Shown: positions 7,896 through 16,927, counted from the first letter of the stretch. The stretch: 23,068 nucleotides of DNA from JBCCGE01 sp039029455 (GCA_039029455.1 JBCCGE010000050.1:1-23068), one strand, 5' to 3'. Numbers and translations: made by a program. The notes: generated by a model not told the origin, from the sequence alone.

Positions 7896-10800
7896 ATGCT
7901 TGCCAAGCTCCGAAAAACTATCCGACAAAACACGCACCAGAGTGAAGCTCGCGCTGTCGACTATTTACTGGACCATGTTGAGTGGTCTTCCGAACGATCG
8001 AAGTCAATTCAGTCCGAAGCGGCAACTCTGGTTGAGTCAATCCGGTCGGATAACGAAGACCACGGTGGTCTCGATGCTTTTCTTCAGGAATACAGTTTGT
8101 CCAGTCAGGAAGGCATCGCGTTAATGTGTCTGGCGGAGTCCTTGTTACGGGTTCCCGATTCAGACACCGCTGATGCCCTGATTGAAGACAAACTCGGTTC
8201 TGCGGATTGGGAATCCCATATCGGTAACAGCGATTCATTTTTTGTAAATGCGTCGACATGGGGACTGATGTTGACCGGGAAAATCGTTGCTCTTGATGCG
8301 GACACACTGGGAAATCCTGCCGGCCTGATTTCAAGGCTTGTTGCGCGGAGCGGTGACCCGCTGATCAGGACGGCCGTGGGACAGGCCATGAAAATTATGG
8401 GTCGGCAATTTGTTCTCGCAGAATCGATTCAATTGGGTATCAAAACAGCTCGCGATCGAGAGTCGCGCGGGTTCTCCTACAGCTACGACATGTTGGGGGA
8501 AGCGGCTAAAACCAAAGCAGACGCGGAACGGTACTTCCAGGCCTATGTGAACGCGATTGACGCGATCGGGAAATCCTGTTCAGGCACTGGCCCTGAGGAC
8601 AATCCTGGAATCTCGGTGAAGTTATCTGCACTGCATCCCCGCTTCGAGTTTGCGCAATCGGAACGCGTGTTGTCCGAACTGTTTGAACGATTACAGAGTC
8701 TCGCCACCCGGGCAATGAATCTGAACATAGGACTGACAATTGATGCTGAGGAGGCGGCACGGCTGGATCTGTCACTGTCGCTGATTGAAAAACTGGTCAC
8801 CGAAACGCCGCTCCAGAACTGGAACGGTCTCGGCATTGTTGTACAGGCCTATCAAAAGCGCGCGCCCTGGGTGATCGACTGGCTGACACGGTTGGCCAGT
8901 GAAAATCAAATGCGTTTCATGGTGCGCTTGGTCAAAGGGGCCTACTGGGATAGCGAGATCAAACATGCGCAGGAGTCCGGCTTTCCCGACTACCCTGTGT
9001 TTACCCGAAAAATTTCAACCGATGTTTCCTATCTCCTGTGCGCTCAAAAACTGCTGGCGTCACCGCAACAAATTTACCCGCTGTTCGCAACTCACAACGC
9101 GCACACGGTGGCATCGATCATGAGTTTTGCCGGTTCATCCAAAGCGTTTGAGTTTCAGTGTCTCCACGGTATGGGTGAGCGGTTATATGAGCGGATCGTT
9201 GCTGATCACGGGTACCGGTGTCGCATTTACGCACCGGTCGGGCCGCACAGAGACCTTCTGGCATATCTCGTACGGCGACTGCTGGAAAATGGCGCCAACA
9301 GCTCTTTCGTCAACCGATTGGTAGACAAAAACCTCCCGGTTCATAAAATCGTTCAGGATCCCGTCGCGCTCCTGCGAACGATTGAACCGAAACCGCATCC
9401 GGATATTCCCCGTCCGCACGCACTTTATCCGGATCGTCTGAACTCGTCAGGGCTGGACGTCGACAGTTCGCCCGATGTTGATGGTTATCAGGCTGTGGCA
9501 GCAAACATCTACGCTGAGGACATCAGCCTCGAACAATCTCTTGAAGCAGACATTGAGCACGATGTCACTAACCCTGCAACCGGCAGTCGAATTGGCACCG
9601 TTCGCTGGGCGGGCGCAGCTGATATTTCTGCAGCAATGGATTCCGCACAACACTCGTTCCCGGCCTGGGACCGGATTGGCGGACAGGGTCGTGCTGAGAT
9701 ACTGGAACGAGCCGCAGATCTGTATGAAGAAAATCGCTTTTTGCTGATGGCGATCGTGCAGCGCGAGGCGGGCAAAACTCTGGCCGATGCAATTGCAGAA
9801 GTTCGCGAGGCAGTCGACTTCCTGCGCTACTATGCGCTGCAGGCTCGAAAATACTTCGAACAACCTGTCGAACTGCCAGGTCCGACTGGCGAGTCGAATC
9901 AGCACAGTTACCGCGCACGCGGGACGTTCGTCTGCATAAGTCCGTGGAATTTCCCGCTGGCGATATTTACAGGTCAGGTTGTAGCCGCTCTGGCGGCTGG
10001 AAATACTGTCATCGCCAAACCTGCAGAGCAGACCAGTCTGATCGCATTAAAAGCAACTGAATTGCTGCACGACGCCGGAGTACCCGGGGATGTATTGCAC
10101 TGCCTGCCCGGAGACGGTAAATCCGTAGGTGTTCCGCTCATTGCACATGAAAACGTAGCGGGTGTTGCATTTACCGGATCGACTGAAACCGCGAAGTCTA
10201 TTCAAAAGGCACTGGCTGACAAAGCCGGTCCGATCGTTCCTTTAATCGCGGAGACCGGTGGCATCAACGCTATGATTGTGGATTCAACGTCACTGCCGGA
10301 ACAGGTTGTCGACGATGTCATCCGTTCGGCTTTTCAAAGTGCCGGACAGCGGTGCTCTGCATTGCGGATGCTCTATCTGCAGTCCGATATTGCTGACACA
10401 GTGATGACCATGCTCGAGGGGGCCGTTGAGCAACTCTCTGTCGGTGACCCCTATCTTCTTTCTACAGATGTAGGACCAATTATTGATTCAGCAGCGCGAC
10501 GGATCATTCACACGTATCTGGAAAAGCAGCAGCAGATCTGGCAAAGCGACGCCGAAGTCCCGGATACAGGACAGTACATCAAACCTGCCATTGTCAGGAT
10601 AAACAGTATTACCGAACTGGAGCGCGAGGTTTTCGGTCCGGTGTTGCACGTCGCATCTTACGACAGTGACAACCTTAATGACGTTATCGACGATATCAAC
10701 CGCACCGGTTACGGGTTGACCTTCGGATTGCACACCCGGATTCAGCAAAAAGCCGATCATGTCATCTCTCGACTCAATGCCGGGAATCTGTACATCAACC

Positions 10801-10979
10801 GCAACACGATCGGTGCCATTGTCGGTGTTCAACCTTTTGGGGGGTACGGATTGTCAGGCACGGGACCCAAAGCCGGGGGGCCGGACTACATTAAACAATT
10901 CTCTGTAGAGCAGTGTGTCAGCATAGACACTACTGCAGCCGGTGGTAACGCCGCTTTGTTGGGACTGTCGAGTTTGTGA
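7896..10979 (+). CDS. putA: Bifunctional proline dehydrogenase / L-glutamate-gamma-semialdehyde dehydrogenase PutA, short (type A)
   Basis: Oxidises proline to pyrroline-5-carboxylate with FAD, then glutamate semialdehyde to glutamate with NAD+, channelling the intermediate internally. The PRODH barrel (about residues 150-460) carries GLTIDAEEAARLDLSL, FMVRLVKGAYWD, CLHGMGERLYERI and APVGPHRDLLAYLVRRLLEN. The aldehyde dehydrogenase half (about 525-990) has CISPWNFPLAIFTGQ, FTGSTETAK, catalytic Glu786 in AETGG and nucleophile Cys820 in SAGQRCSALR. At about 1027 residues it lacks both the N-terminal ribbon-helix-helix DNA-binding domain of E. coli PutA and the extra C-terminal domain of long PutAs. 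It therefore cannot repress itself, consistent with the divergent Lrp-type regulator. I use the ATG at 7896; the TTG at 7887 in the same frame is possible, and neither has a strong ribosome site. Confidence 0.95.
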   Translation: MLAKLRKTIRQNTHQSEARAVDYLLDHVEWSSERSKSIQSEAATLVESIRSDNEDHGGLDAFLQEYSLSSQEGIALMCLAESLLRVPDSDTADALIEDKLGSADWESHIGNSDSFFVNASTWGLMLTGKIVALDADTLGNPAGLISRLVARSGDPLIRTAVGQAMKIMGRQFVLAESIQLGIKTARDRESRGFSYSYDMLGEAAKTKADAERYFQAYVNAIDAIGKSCSGTGPEDNPGISVKLSALHPRFEFAQSERVLSELFERLQSLATRAMNLNIGLTIDAEEAARLDLSLSLIEKLVTETPLQNWNGLGIVVQAYQKRAPWVIDWLTRLASENQMRFMVRLVKGAYWDSEIKHAQESGFPDYPVFTRKISTDVSYLLCAQKLLASPQQIYPLFATHNAHTVASIMSFAGSSKAFEFQCLHGMGERLYERIVADHGYRCRIYAPVGPHRDLLAYLVRRLLENGANSSFVNRLVDKNLPVHKIVQDPVALLRTIEPKPHPDIPRPHALYPDRLNSSGLDVDSSPDVDGYQAVAANIYAEDISLEQSLEADIEHDVTNPATGSRIGTVRWAGAADISAAMDSAQHSFPAWDRIGGQGRAEILERAADLYEENRFLLMAIVQREAGKTLADAIAEVREAVDFLRYYALQARKYFEQPVELPGPTGESNQHSYRARGTFVCISPWNFPLAIFTGQVVAALAAGNTVIAKPAEQTSLIALKATELLHDAGVPGDVLHCLPGDGKSVGVPLIAHENVAGVAFTGSTETAKSIQKALADKAGPIVPLIAETGGINAMIVDSTSLPEQVVDDVIRSAFQSAGQRCSALRMLYLQSDIADTVMTMLEGAVEQLSVGDPYLLSTDVGPIIDSAARRIIHTYLEKQQQIWQSDAEVPDTGQYIKPAIVRINSITELEREVFGPVLHVASYDSDNLNDVIDDINRTGYGLTFGLHTRIQQKADHVISRLNAGNLYINRNTIGAIVGVQPFGGYGLSGTGPKAGGPDYIKQFSVEQCVSIDTTAAGGNAALLGLSSL

Positions 10980-11029
10980 AATCAATCTTCTGATTGCGGT
11001 CCTCTCAATCAGCTGGCACATTCCAGACA

Positions 11030-11041
11030 CAGAAATTTCTG
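11030..11041. promoter_or_regulatory. Palindrome CAGAAATTTCTG upstream of the class V PLP enzyme
   Basis: A 12-base perfect palindrome 42 bases before the ATG at 11084. It shares the CAGAA-N2-TTCTG pattern with the inverted repeat at 7837-7852 upstream of putA, so one regulator could act on both genes. Functional status is unknown. Confidence 0.4.
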
Positions 11042-11083
11042 CTTCTCGCGAAGTGAACCGATCCGTCGGACTGCGCAACTACT

Positions 11084-12328
11084 ATGAAAATACTTGATAT
11101 CAATTTTGTTCGTGAGTGCTTCCCGGCATTCAGTTACGACCTGCCGGCAAAAACTGCTTTCTTCGAAAATGCAGGTGGCAGTTACGTCGCAGGTCCCGTT
11201 GTAAAGCGACTCACCCACTTTTATACAGCCAACAAGGTACAGCCTTACGGCGCCAGCGAAATTTGTTCTGCTGCAGGAGAGCAAATGGATCTTGGCCGAC
11301 TAACTATGGCGGACTTGCTCGGAGTTGACAGGGCGACCATCACGCTCGGTCCGTCGACAACTCAGAATATCAACACACTTGCAAATGCATGTGCCGCGCA
11401 AGTTGGATCGGGAGACAGCGTGATCGTTACCGGACAGGACCACGAGGCAAATATCGGGGCATGGGAGCGTTTGTGCGCGCGACAAGGCGCTACCTTAAAA
11501 ATCTGGCCGGTTGACCCCGTATCGGGAGAACTGGCCCTTGACGATTTGCGGTCACAAATCGATGAAACAGTAAAAATTATTGGCATGACGCACAGCTCAA
11601 ACATTGTGGGCAGTGTTAATCCTGTTGATCAGGTTATTGCACTTGCACGGAGTCGGAATATCCGCGTGGTTGTTGATGGCGTGTCCTATGCACCGCATAA
11701 ATGGCCGGATATCCCAACGCTGCAACCTGACGCTTACTGCTTTAGTACTTACAAGACCTACGCGACACATCTTGGTGTGATGTACGTCGCCCCGGACTGG
11801 GCCCAGGAACTGGATCCCCAGTGCCACTTTTTCAATGTCAAGTATCCGGAAAAACGTTTCGATGCGGCCGGCCCGGATCACGCATCCATTGCCGCCCTCG
11901 CCGGCCTGGGCGACTACCTTGAGCAAAGTTTCCGTCATCATTTCGGTGAAGATCCCGACAACCTGTCGCTGTATCAACGCGCAATGGCCGTCTCGGATTT
12001 GATGCATCGTCACGAAACCGATCTCTGTCGACGTCTGCTGCAGGCCGTTGTCGATCTGCCTTTGCGCATTGTGGGCAAGTCCGGTATGGAAAACCGCGAA
12101 GCAAACATCGCCCTGACAAGCAGCGAACTCACCTCCGCACAACTCTCAAAACAATTGGCGAATAACGACATTGCCGCCGGGCACGGAGACTTCTATGCAA
12201 CACGTCTGCTGAAAAATGTCGGTATTCCGGATACCGCTGACGGAGTTTTACGAATCAGTTTCGCGCACTACAACACAGCTGAAGAGGTTGATCGGGTTGT
12301 CGAAACACTGCAACGCATACTGAATTAG
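11084..12328 (+). CDS. Class V aminotransferase-fold PLP-dependent enzyme (cysteine desulfurase-like)
   Basis: The 414 residues carry a fold-type I PLP enzyme of the class V/CsdA branch. It opens with the family's ECFPAFSYDLPAKTAFFENAGGSYV, here shortened to its key part FFENAGGSYV. LGPSTTQNINTLANA contacts the cofactor phosphate, DHEANIGAW lines the pocket, Asp198 in VVVDGVSYAPH would pair with the pyridine nitrogen, and Lys224 in FSTYKTYATHLG is the expected Schiff-base lysine. The loop that normally holds the desulfurase cysteine is not evident, so aminotransferase, lyase or epimerase activity is as likely as sulfur transfer. It follows putA by 104 bases on the same strand and has its own palindrome upstream. 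The partner IclR gene is convergent. Substrate unknown; an amino acid related to proline or N-methyl amine breakdown would suit the context. Confidence 0.85.
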   Translation: MKILDINFVRECFPAFSYDLPAKTAFFENAGGSYVAGPVVKRLTHFYTANKVQPYGASEICSAAGEQMDLGRLTMADLLGVDRATITLGPSTTQNINTLANACAAQVGSGDSVIVTGQDHEANIGAWERLCARQGATLKIWPVDPVSGELALDDLRSQIDETVKIIGMTHSSNIVGSVNPVDQVIALARSRNIRVVVDGVSYAPHKWPDIPTLQPDAYCFSTYKTYATHLGVMYVAPDWAQELDPQCHFFNVKYPEKRFDAAGPDHASIAALAGLGDYLEQSFRHHFGEDPDNLSLYQRAMAVSDLMHRHETDLCRRLLQAVVDLPLRIVGKSGMENREANIALTSSELTSAQLSKQLANNDIAAGHGDFYATRLLKNVGIPDTADGVLRISFAHYNTAEEVDRVVETLQRILN

Positions 12329-12416
12329 CGATGCTTAAGAGCCGCTGTGACAGTTAGTACCAGGCATCGATGCAATGGATGGATATACGGACATTTGAAG
12401 AACTCGATTTTCAATT

Positions 12417-12434
12417 CAACGCTGCTGAGCGTTG
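12417..12434. terminator. Possible hairpin between convergent genes
   Basis: Seven-base arms CAACGCT and AGCGTTG around a GCTG loop lie between the stop of the PLP enzyme (12328) and the stop of the IclR gene (12494). Only a short T run (TTTC) follows on the plus strand, so termination would be weak. The remaining 165 bases of the gap hold nothing else I can support. Confidence 0.35.
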
Positions 12435-12493
12435 TTTCACATTATCAATCAGACCGCAATTACGAATCATCAGGACCGGATGGAACGGTACGC

Positions 12494-13252
12494 TTACTTG
12501 TAACCCAGTCGATCCGAAAGCTCTTCTGCCGCTGAGCGCAGCAATGGAATCCATTCGTCCCGACGCTGGTCAATGGGCGCGGAAATTGAAATTCCAACCT
12601 GATCTCTGGAATTCTGATAGCGAACCAATACCCCGACACACCCAACCCGAAGTTCTGCTTCTTCATTATCATAGGCATACCCCATCTCGTGTGCTTTTCG
12701 AACTTCATCCTTCAACGCATCGACACTGGTGATGGTATTTCGCGTAAATGCCGGTAAATGGGTTCGACGCGCGTATCGTTCAACAGCTCTTTCGCCCATC
12801 TCTCCGAGCATTAATTTCCCAACTGCCGTCACATGCAGGAGTGCACGACTGCCGACAATCTGCTCCACTCTCATCATGCGATTGACCGACGCTCTCTCCG
12901 CGTAAACGACTTCGTTGTCTTCCCTGACCAGCAGGTTCACTGTTTCACCCACCGCGTCACGAAGTTTTTCCAGCACATCGCGGGCTTGTTCACGAATACC
13001 GATATGTTTACTCGCCAGTGCACCTAATTCAGACAAGCGCTGGCCTAAACGGTAGCGACCATCGGAATCCCGATCGACAAATCCATGGTCCGACATCGCG
13101 GCCAGTATTCTGAATGCAGTCGAGGGATGAAGATCGGCATCCACGGCAAGAATCTTCAGCGTGACACCGTTTTCATAACCTGAAATGAGATCAAGCAATA
13201 AAGCAAACCGATCAATGACCTGAATTCTGTGGGTTTGGGAGCTGTCGTTCAT
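12494..13252 (-). CDS. IclR family transcriptional regulator
   Basis: The 252 residues have the two-domain IclR layout. The N-terminal winged helix (about 8-65) reads IQVIDRFALLLDLI and ADLHPSTAFRILAAMSDHGFV. The C-terminal GAF-like effector domain (about 75-250) carries NLLVREDNEVVYAERASVN and GRALLHVTAVGKLMLGE-type residues, ending SAAEELSDRLGYK. These proteins bind small carboxylates or amines and regulate nearby catabolic genes. The ATG at 13252 has no clear Shine-Dalgarno. The gene is convergent with the PLP enzyme and lies downstream of the gmaS terminator, so it is a separate transcript. Its 217-base upstream region holds weak dyads (for example GCTGCC at 13282 with GGCAGC at 13311). 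Target not evident; the PLP enzyme and the methylamine cluster are neighbours. Confidence 0.9.
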   Translation of the reverse strand: MNDSSQTHRIQVIDRFALLLDLISGYENGVTLKILAVDADLHPSTAFRILAAMSDHGFVDRDSDGRYRLGQRLSELGALASKHIGIREQARDVLEKLRDAVGETVNLLVREDNEVVYAERASVNRMMRVEQIVGSRALLHVTAVGKLMLGEMGERAVERYARRTHLPAFTRNTITSVDALKDEVRKAHEMGYAYDNEEAELRVGCVGVLVRYQNSRDQVGISISAPIDQRRDEWIPLLRSAAEELSDRLGYK

Positions 13253-13404
13253 CAGGGGCCATTCTCAATAAGATACACGGTGCTGCCTGAATTCACTCTT
13301 TCTGAAACAGGGCAGCCATGGGCGATGGTTGGTCGCCGCAGATGAGCGAATGTTAACGCAGCGACAGCGAAAAGTGGGCCAGACGCGATGGATTGGGTCA
13401 GAAA

Positions 13405-13427
13405 AAAGCCCGGTTTGACCGGGCTTT
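13405..13427 (-). terminator. Rho-independent terminator of the mgsABC-gmaS cluster
   Basis: Nine-base arms AAAGCCCGG and CCGGGCTTT flank a TTTGA loop, 42 bases past the gmaS stop. On the minus strand the hairpin runs into six T residues. This is the clearest terminator in the window. It lies in the 217-base gap between gmaS and the IclR gene. Confidence 0.9.
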
Positions 13428-13469
13428 CATTACGGTAAACACATCAGCACTGTGTTCGATTCTTTGAGA

Positions 13470-14777
13470 CTAACAGTCCAGGGTGTGATCCCGCTCCCAC
13501 TGACTGATTGATTTAGTGAAGTCTTCCCACTCGTCATGTTTCAACTTGCAGTATGCGTCGATCAGCTCATCGCCCAATTGCGCCCGCAGTGACTTACTTT
13601 TTTGCGTGAGGCGAATCGCATCGAGCAGGTTCAGAGGAAGCTTTTTGAGTCCTTTAGCTTTGTGACCTTCGGTGTACATGTTGATATCGAGCCGCTTCCC
13701 GGGGTCGCGTTTGTTTTTAATGCCATCCATGCCGGCAGCCAAAATACCCGCCTGCATCAAATAAGGATTAGCAGCGCCATCCATCAGTCTGAGTTCAAAC
13801 CGACCCTCGTCCGGGATACGAACCATGTGAGTTCGATTATTGCCACCGTAACTGACCGCATTTGGTGACCATGTAGCCCCCGACAACGTACGAGGCGCGT
13901 TTATTCGCTTGTAACTGTTGACGGTCGGATTGAAGATGGATGCCAGCTCTTCGACGCTGTGCATAATGCCGCCAAGGAATTGATACGCTGTTTTCGACAG
14001 ACCAAGTTCGCCCTTTTTATCGTGGAACAGGTTTTTCTTGCCGGTCTTGTCCCACAGTGATACGTGAGCGTGGCAGCCGTTGCCAGTGAGATTGCTGAAC
14101 GGTTTGGGCATAAAGGTTGCGCGCAAACCATGGTTTTCAGCGATCTGTTTCACCATATATTTGAAAAACACGTGGCGGTCGGCTGTTTTCAGACAGTCGT
14201 CATAATCCCAGTTCATTTCAAACTGACCGTTTGCGTCCTCGTGATCATTTTGATACGGACCCCAGCCAAGTCCGATCATGGAGTCACAAATTTCAGTGAT
14301 GACATCGTATCGACGCATTAACGCCGCCTGGTCGTAGCACGGCTTGGATTGAATGTCGCGCTCGTCTGCTATCGCTGTGCCGTCAGCATTTGTTAAAAAA
14401 TACTCGCATTCAACACCGGTCTTCAGGGTATATCCCTTTTTTGCTGCCGCTTGAATCTGTTTCTTCAGCGCGACCCGAGGCGAAGCCTCGATAACTTTAC
14501 CGTCAAGGAAAAGATCACCGGCCAACCAGCCAACTTCCGGTTTCCACGGCAGCTGAATCAGACTGTCGGGGTCCGGCACAGCAAACATATCACCGTCCGC
14601 TGGACTCATATCGAGCCAGGCTGCGAACCCTGCAAATCCTGCACCCTCTTTTTGCATGTCGCCTATCGCTCTGGCCGGTACCAGTTTCGATCGAAGAACA
14701 CCAAACAGATCAACAAAGCTGATCAGGAAATATTTGATCTTTTTTTGCTTGGCAATTGTTGCCAGATTTTTAGCCAT
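13470..14777 (-). CDS. gmaS: Glutamine-synthetase-like ligase, probable gamma-glutamylmethylamide synthetase (GlnT/GMAS family)
   Basis: Probably joins methylamine to glutamate using ATP, giving gamma-glutamylmethylamide, the entry step of the N-methylglutamate pathway. The 435 residues match the short GlnT/GMAS branch, with a beta-grasp N-domain (about 15-100, SFVDLFGVLRSKLVPA) and a catalytic domain. Metal and substrate motifs are visible: GVECEYFLT (Glu123 and Glu125), GQFEMNWDYDD, GNGCHAHVSLWD, NRTHMVRIPDEGRFELRLMDGAANPYL in part, and SYKRINAPRTLSG. No adenylylation-type C-terminal loop of GlnA is apparent. It follows the glutamate-synthase-like genes mgsA, mgsB and mgsC by 121 bases and ends at a strong terminator. 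The same gene set exists in rhizobia as glxBCD-glnT, so true glutamine synthetase activity is the alternative; sequence alone does not separate them. Confidence 0.78.
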   Translation of the reverse strand: MAKNLATIAKQKKIKYFLISFVDLFGVLRSKLVPARAIGDMQKEGAGFAGFAAWLDMSPADGDMFAVPDPDSLIQLPWKPEVGWLAGDLFLDGKVIEASPRVALKKQIQAAAKKGYTLKTGVECEYFLTNADGTAIADERDIQSKPCYDQAALMRRYDVITEICDSMIGLGWGPYQNDHEDANGQFEMNWDYDDCLKTADRHVFFKYMVKQIAENHGLRATFMPKPFSNLTGNGCHAHVSLWDKTGKKNLFHDKKGELGLSKTAYQFLGGIMHSVEELASIFNPTVNSYKRINAPRTLSGATWSPNAVSYGGNNRTHMVRIPDEGRFELRLMDGAANPYLMQAGILAAGMDGIKNKRDPGKRLDINMYTEGHKAKGLKKLPLNLLDAIRLTQKSKSLRAQLGDELIDAYCKLKHDEWEDFTKSISQWERDHTLDC

Positions 14778-14898
14778 GATTTTCTACCTACTTTTTAATA
14801 ATGTCGTCAGTACTATGCGTCTTCAATAATGCGTTGCCTGCTTATCCACGTCAATCCGGACTTGTGGTTACTTAAGTGTTTGGAATACGTCGAAAGGG

Positions 14899-16239
14899 TC
14901 AAAATCTACTTCCAGAACCTGGAACCCAGTCGGTACCCGCAAGCGGTATTTTTGCCATAGCTGCCGCCTCAACGGTAAGTGCTACCATATCCTCAGGCTC
15001 AAGGTTTCGCACATTACTTTTTCCTGCAGCACGGGCAAGGGTTTGCGTTTCCAGAGTCAAACACCTCAGGTAGTTCGCTACCCGACGTCCGGCAATATCG
15101 GGATCCAATCGCGCCCCGAGTTCCGGATCCTGAGTCGATATTCCCGACGGATCTCTGCCATCCTGATAATCATCATAGTACCCGGCACTGGTGCCAAGTT
15201 CGTTGTATTCATCTTCAAATTCAGGGGCGTTGTCTCCCATTGCAATCAGCGCTGCGGTTCCGATAGACACGGCATCAGCACCCATAGCCAGCGCTTTGGC
15301 AACATCAGCACCGGACTTAATGCCGCCCGATACAATCAGCTGCACCTCACGGTGCATGCCCATATCTTTGAGAGCCTCTACTGCCATGCGTGTTGCCGGC
15401 AACGTCGGGATGCCGACATGCTCGATAAACACGTCCTGTGTCGCCGCAGTGCCGCCTTGCATGCCGTCAACAACCACAACGTCAGCACCCGCCTTAACCG
15501 CAAGCTGAACGTCGAAATACGTTCGCGTCGCGCCAACTTTGATATACACAGGGGTCTGCCAATCGGTAATTTCCCGCAATTCCTGTACCTTGATTTCAAG
15601 ATCGTCCGGTCCGGTCCAGTCGGGATGACGGCAGGCACTGCGCTGATCAATCCCTTTGGGCAGGTCGCGCATCTGCGCTACACGATCACTGATCTTCTGA
15701 CCCAGCAGCATTCCACCACCGCCTGGCTTAGCGCCCTGTCCCACAACAACTTCGATTGCATCCGCCTTTCGAAGGTCGTCAGGGTTCATGCCATAGCGGG
15801 ACGGAAGGTACTGGTAAACAAGCAGACTCGAATGCCCGCGTTCTTCAGGTGTCATGCCCCCATCGCCGGTGGTTGTGCTGGTGCCAACTTCACTGGCTCC
15901 CCGTCCGAGTGCTTCTTTGGCTTGTGCTGAAAGTGCACCAAAGCTCATCCCGGCAATTGTGATCGGTGTAGAAATCGTAATCGGTTTCTTTGCGAAACGA
16001 GTACCCAGAGTCACAGCCGTTTCGCAGGTTTCTCGATAGCCTTCGAGAGGGTATCGCGACATGCTTGCCCCCAGAAATAACAGATCGTCAAAAGTGGGGA
16101 TCGTTCGCTTGGCGCCAAACCCACGTATATCGTAAATACCTTCTCGTGCTGCGCGCTGGATTTCGCGAATAACCGGTCGGGAAAAAGTCGACGATTCGAC
16201 CAGCCAGGATCGATCAAATTCTTTTTTGTTGTCAGTCAT
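14899..16239 (-). CDS. mgsC: FMN-binding glutamate-synthase-like subunit, probable N-methylglutamate synthase MgsC
   Basis: Large catalytic subunit that would use 2-oxoglutarate or glutamate-derived chemistry to build N-methylglutamate. The chosen ATG at 16239 gives 446 residues starting MTDNKKEFDRSW; the longer frame to 16482 overlaps mgsB by over 200 bases and its extension is non-conserved, while AGGA lies eight bases ahead of 16239. The FMN barrel signatures of the GltB central domain are present: PITIAGMSFGALSAQAKEALG, GQGAKPGGGGMLLGQKI, VVVDGMQGGTAATQ and LIVSGGIKSGADVAKALAMGADAV. Where GltB has the three cysteines of its 3Fe-4S cluster, this protein reads YYDDYQDGRDPSGISTQ and has none. 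I believe this absence is shared by MgsC/GlxD proteins. It is the third gene of the cluster, ten bases after mgsB. Confidence 0.85.
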   Translation of the reverse strand: MTDNKKEFDRSWLVESSTFSRPVIREIQRAAREGIYDIRGFGAKRTIPTFDDLLFLGASMSRYPLEGYRETCETAVTLGTRFAKKPITISTPITIAGMSFGALSAQAKEALGRGASEVGTSTTTGDGGMTPEERGHSSLLVYQYLPSRYGMNPDDLRKADAIEVVVGQGAKPGGGGMLLGQKISDRVAQMRDLPKGIDQRSACRHPDWTGPDDLEIKVQELREITDWQTPVYIKVGATRTYFDVQLAVKAGADVVVVDGMQGGTAATQDVFIEHVGIPTLPATRMAVEALKDMGMHREVQLIVSGGIKSGADVAKALAMGADAVSIGTAALIAMGDNAPEFEDEYNELGTSAGYYDDYQDGRDPSGISTQDPELGARLDPDIAGRRVANYLRCLTLETQTLARAAGKSNVRNLEPEDMVALTVEAAAMAKIPLAGTDWVPGSGSRF

Positions 16240-16247
16240 CAGTTCAG

Positions 16248-16251
16248 TCCT
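16248..16251 (-). promoter_or_regulatory. Shine-Dalgarno AGGA deciding the mgsC start
   Basis: On the minus strand AGGA overlaps the TAG stop of mgsB and lies eight bases ahead of the ATG at 16239, supporting the shorter mgsC start. Confidence 0.55.
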
Positions 16252-16927
16252 AGTATGCCGAAAGGTTATCGATTTTGAAGTTGTAGAGTTGTCGTGCAGA
16301 TCCAAGACGGCGAAAAGAAGCCACATCGTGATCCAGGTCTGCTGCTTCAAGAAGCTCAGCCAGTTCATCCTTGTGCTCAGTTCGCATTTCCTTCTCCACA
16401 CAGTCGGTTCCCAGGCTTGATGCCTTACCTCGAAGATAAATCCGGGCCTCGTATATCGAATCGCCCAGAGCGTCTCCCGCATCTCCGCAAACCACCAGTC
16501 GACCGGACTGCGCCATGAACGCGCTCATGTGTCCAATCGAACCGCCAACTACAATATCAGAACCTTTCATCGAGATGCCGCATCGTGCCGCCGCATCTCC
16601 CCGCACTACCAGAAGTCCGCCGTGAGATGTCGCGCCACAATACTGTGAAGCATTGCCACTGACATTGACCCGTCCGGACATCATGTTCTCGGCCAAGCCG
16701 GGACCCGCATTGCCGCTGACGTTTATCGTCGCCTGCTGATTCATGCCAGCGCAGTAGTAGCCGACATGTCCATGAATATTGACCGTGCAATCGAACATTG
16801 CGCCGGTGGCAACATTGTGTGCACCGCCCGGGTTCTGGGCTTCCACGATCATCCCGGCAACGGCATCATCGTGCAATGAACGGTTGAGCGCACTGACGCC
16901 GTCTTTCGAAATATCAAATGATGTCAT
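16250..16927 (-). CDS. mgsB: GXGXG beta-helix glutamate-synthase-like subunit, probable MgsB
   Basis: The 225 residues form a right-handed beta-helix like the C-terminal domain of glutamate synthase large subunit. Repeated G-x-x-G-x-G-type turns run from about residue 30 to 165: GGAHNVATGAMFDCTVNIHG, INVSGNAGPGLAENMMSG, VNVSGNASQYCGATSHGG and VVVGGSIGHMSAFMAQSG. In glutamate synthase this domain is structural and helps form the tunnel between the amidotransferase and FMN sites; as a free subunit it presumably bridges MgsA and MgsC. A charged helical tail follows (about 175-225). The start overlaps the mgsA stop (ATGA), with GGGAG eight bases ahead, so synthesis is coupled. Rhizobial GlxC is the alternative name. 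Strongly supported by its position. Confidence 0.87.
   Translation of the reverse strand: MTSFDISKDGVSALNRSLHDDAVAGMIVEAQNPGGAHNVATGAMFDCTVNIHGHVGYYCAGMNQQATINVSGNAGPGLAENMMSGRVNVSGNASQYCGATSHGGLLVVRGDAAARCGISMKGSDIVVGGSIGHMSAFMAQSGRLVVCGDAGDALGDSIYEARIYLRGKASSLGTDCVEKEMRTEHKDELAELLEAADLDHDVASFRRLGSARQLYNFKIDNLSAY

Noticed and set aside
10990..11012. Inverted repeat CTGATTG/CAATCAG as a putA terminator
   Set aside because: The seven-base stem has a nine-base loop, is AT-rich and lacks a T run downstream, so it does not look like an intrinsic terminator.
12370..12732. A 120-codon plus-strand frame covering the gap between the PLP enzyme and the IclR gene
   Set aside because: Two thirds of it is antisense to the conserved end of the IclR protein, and it has no ribosome site or recognisable motif.
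15043..15930. A 295-codon open frame on the plus strand
   Set aside because: It lies wholly antisense to mgsC, whose FMN-barrel motifs are unambiguous. The translation is low-complexity and Arg/His-rich, with no domain I recognise; a shadow of codon bias.
16240..16482. 81-residue N-terminal extension of mgsC
   Set aside because: It overlaps the conserved mgsB coding end and looks unlike the family; a ribosome site supports the ATG at 16239.
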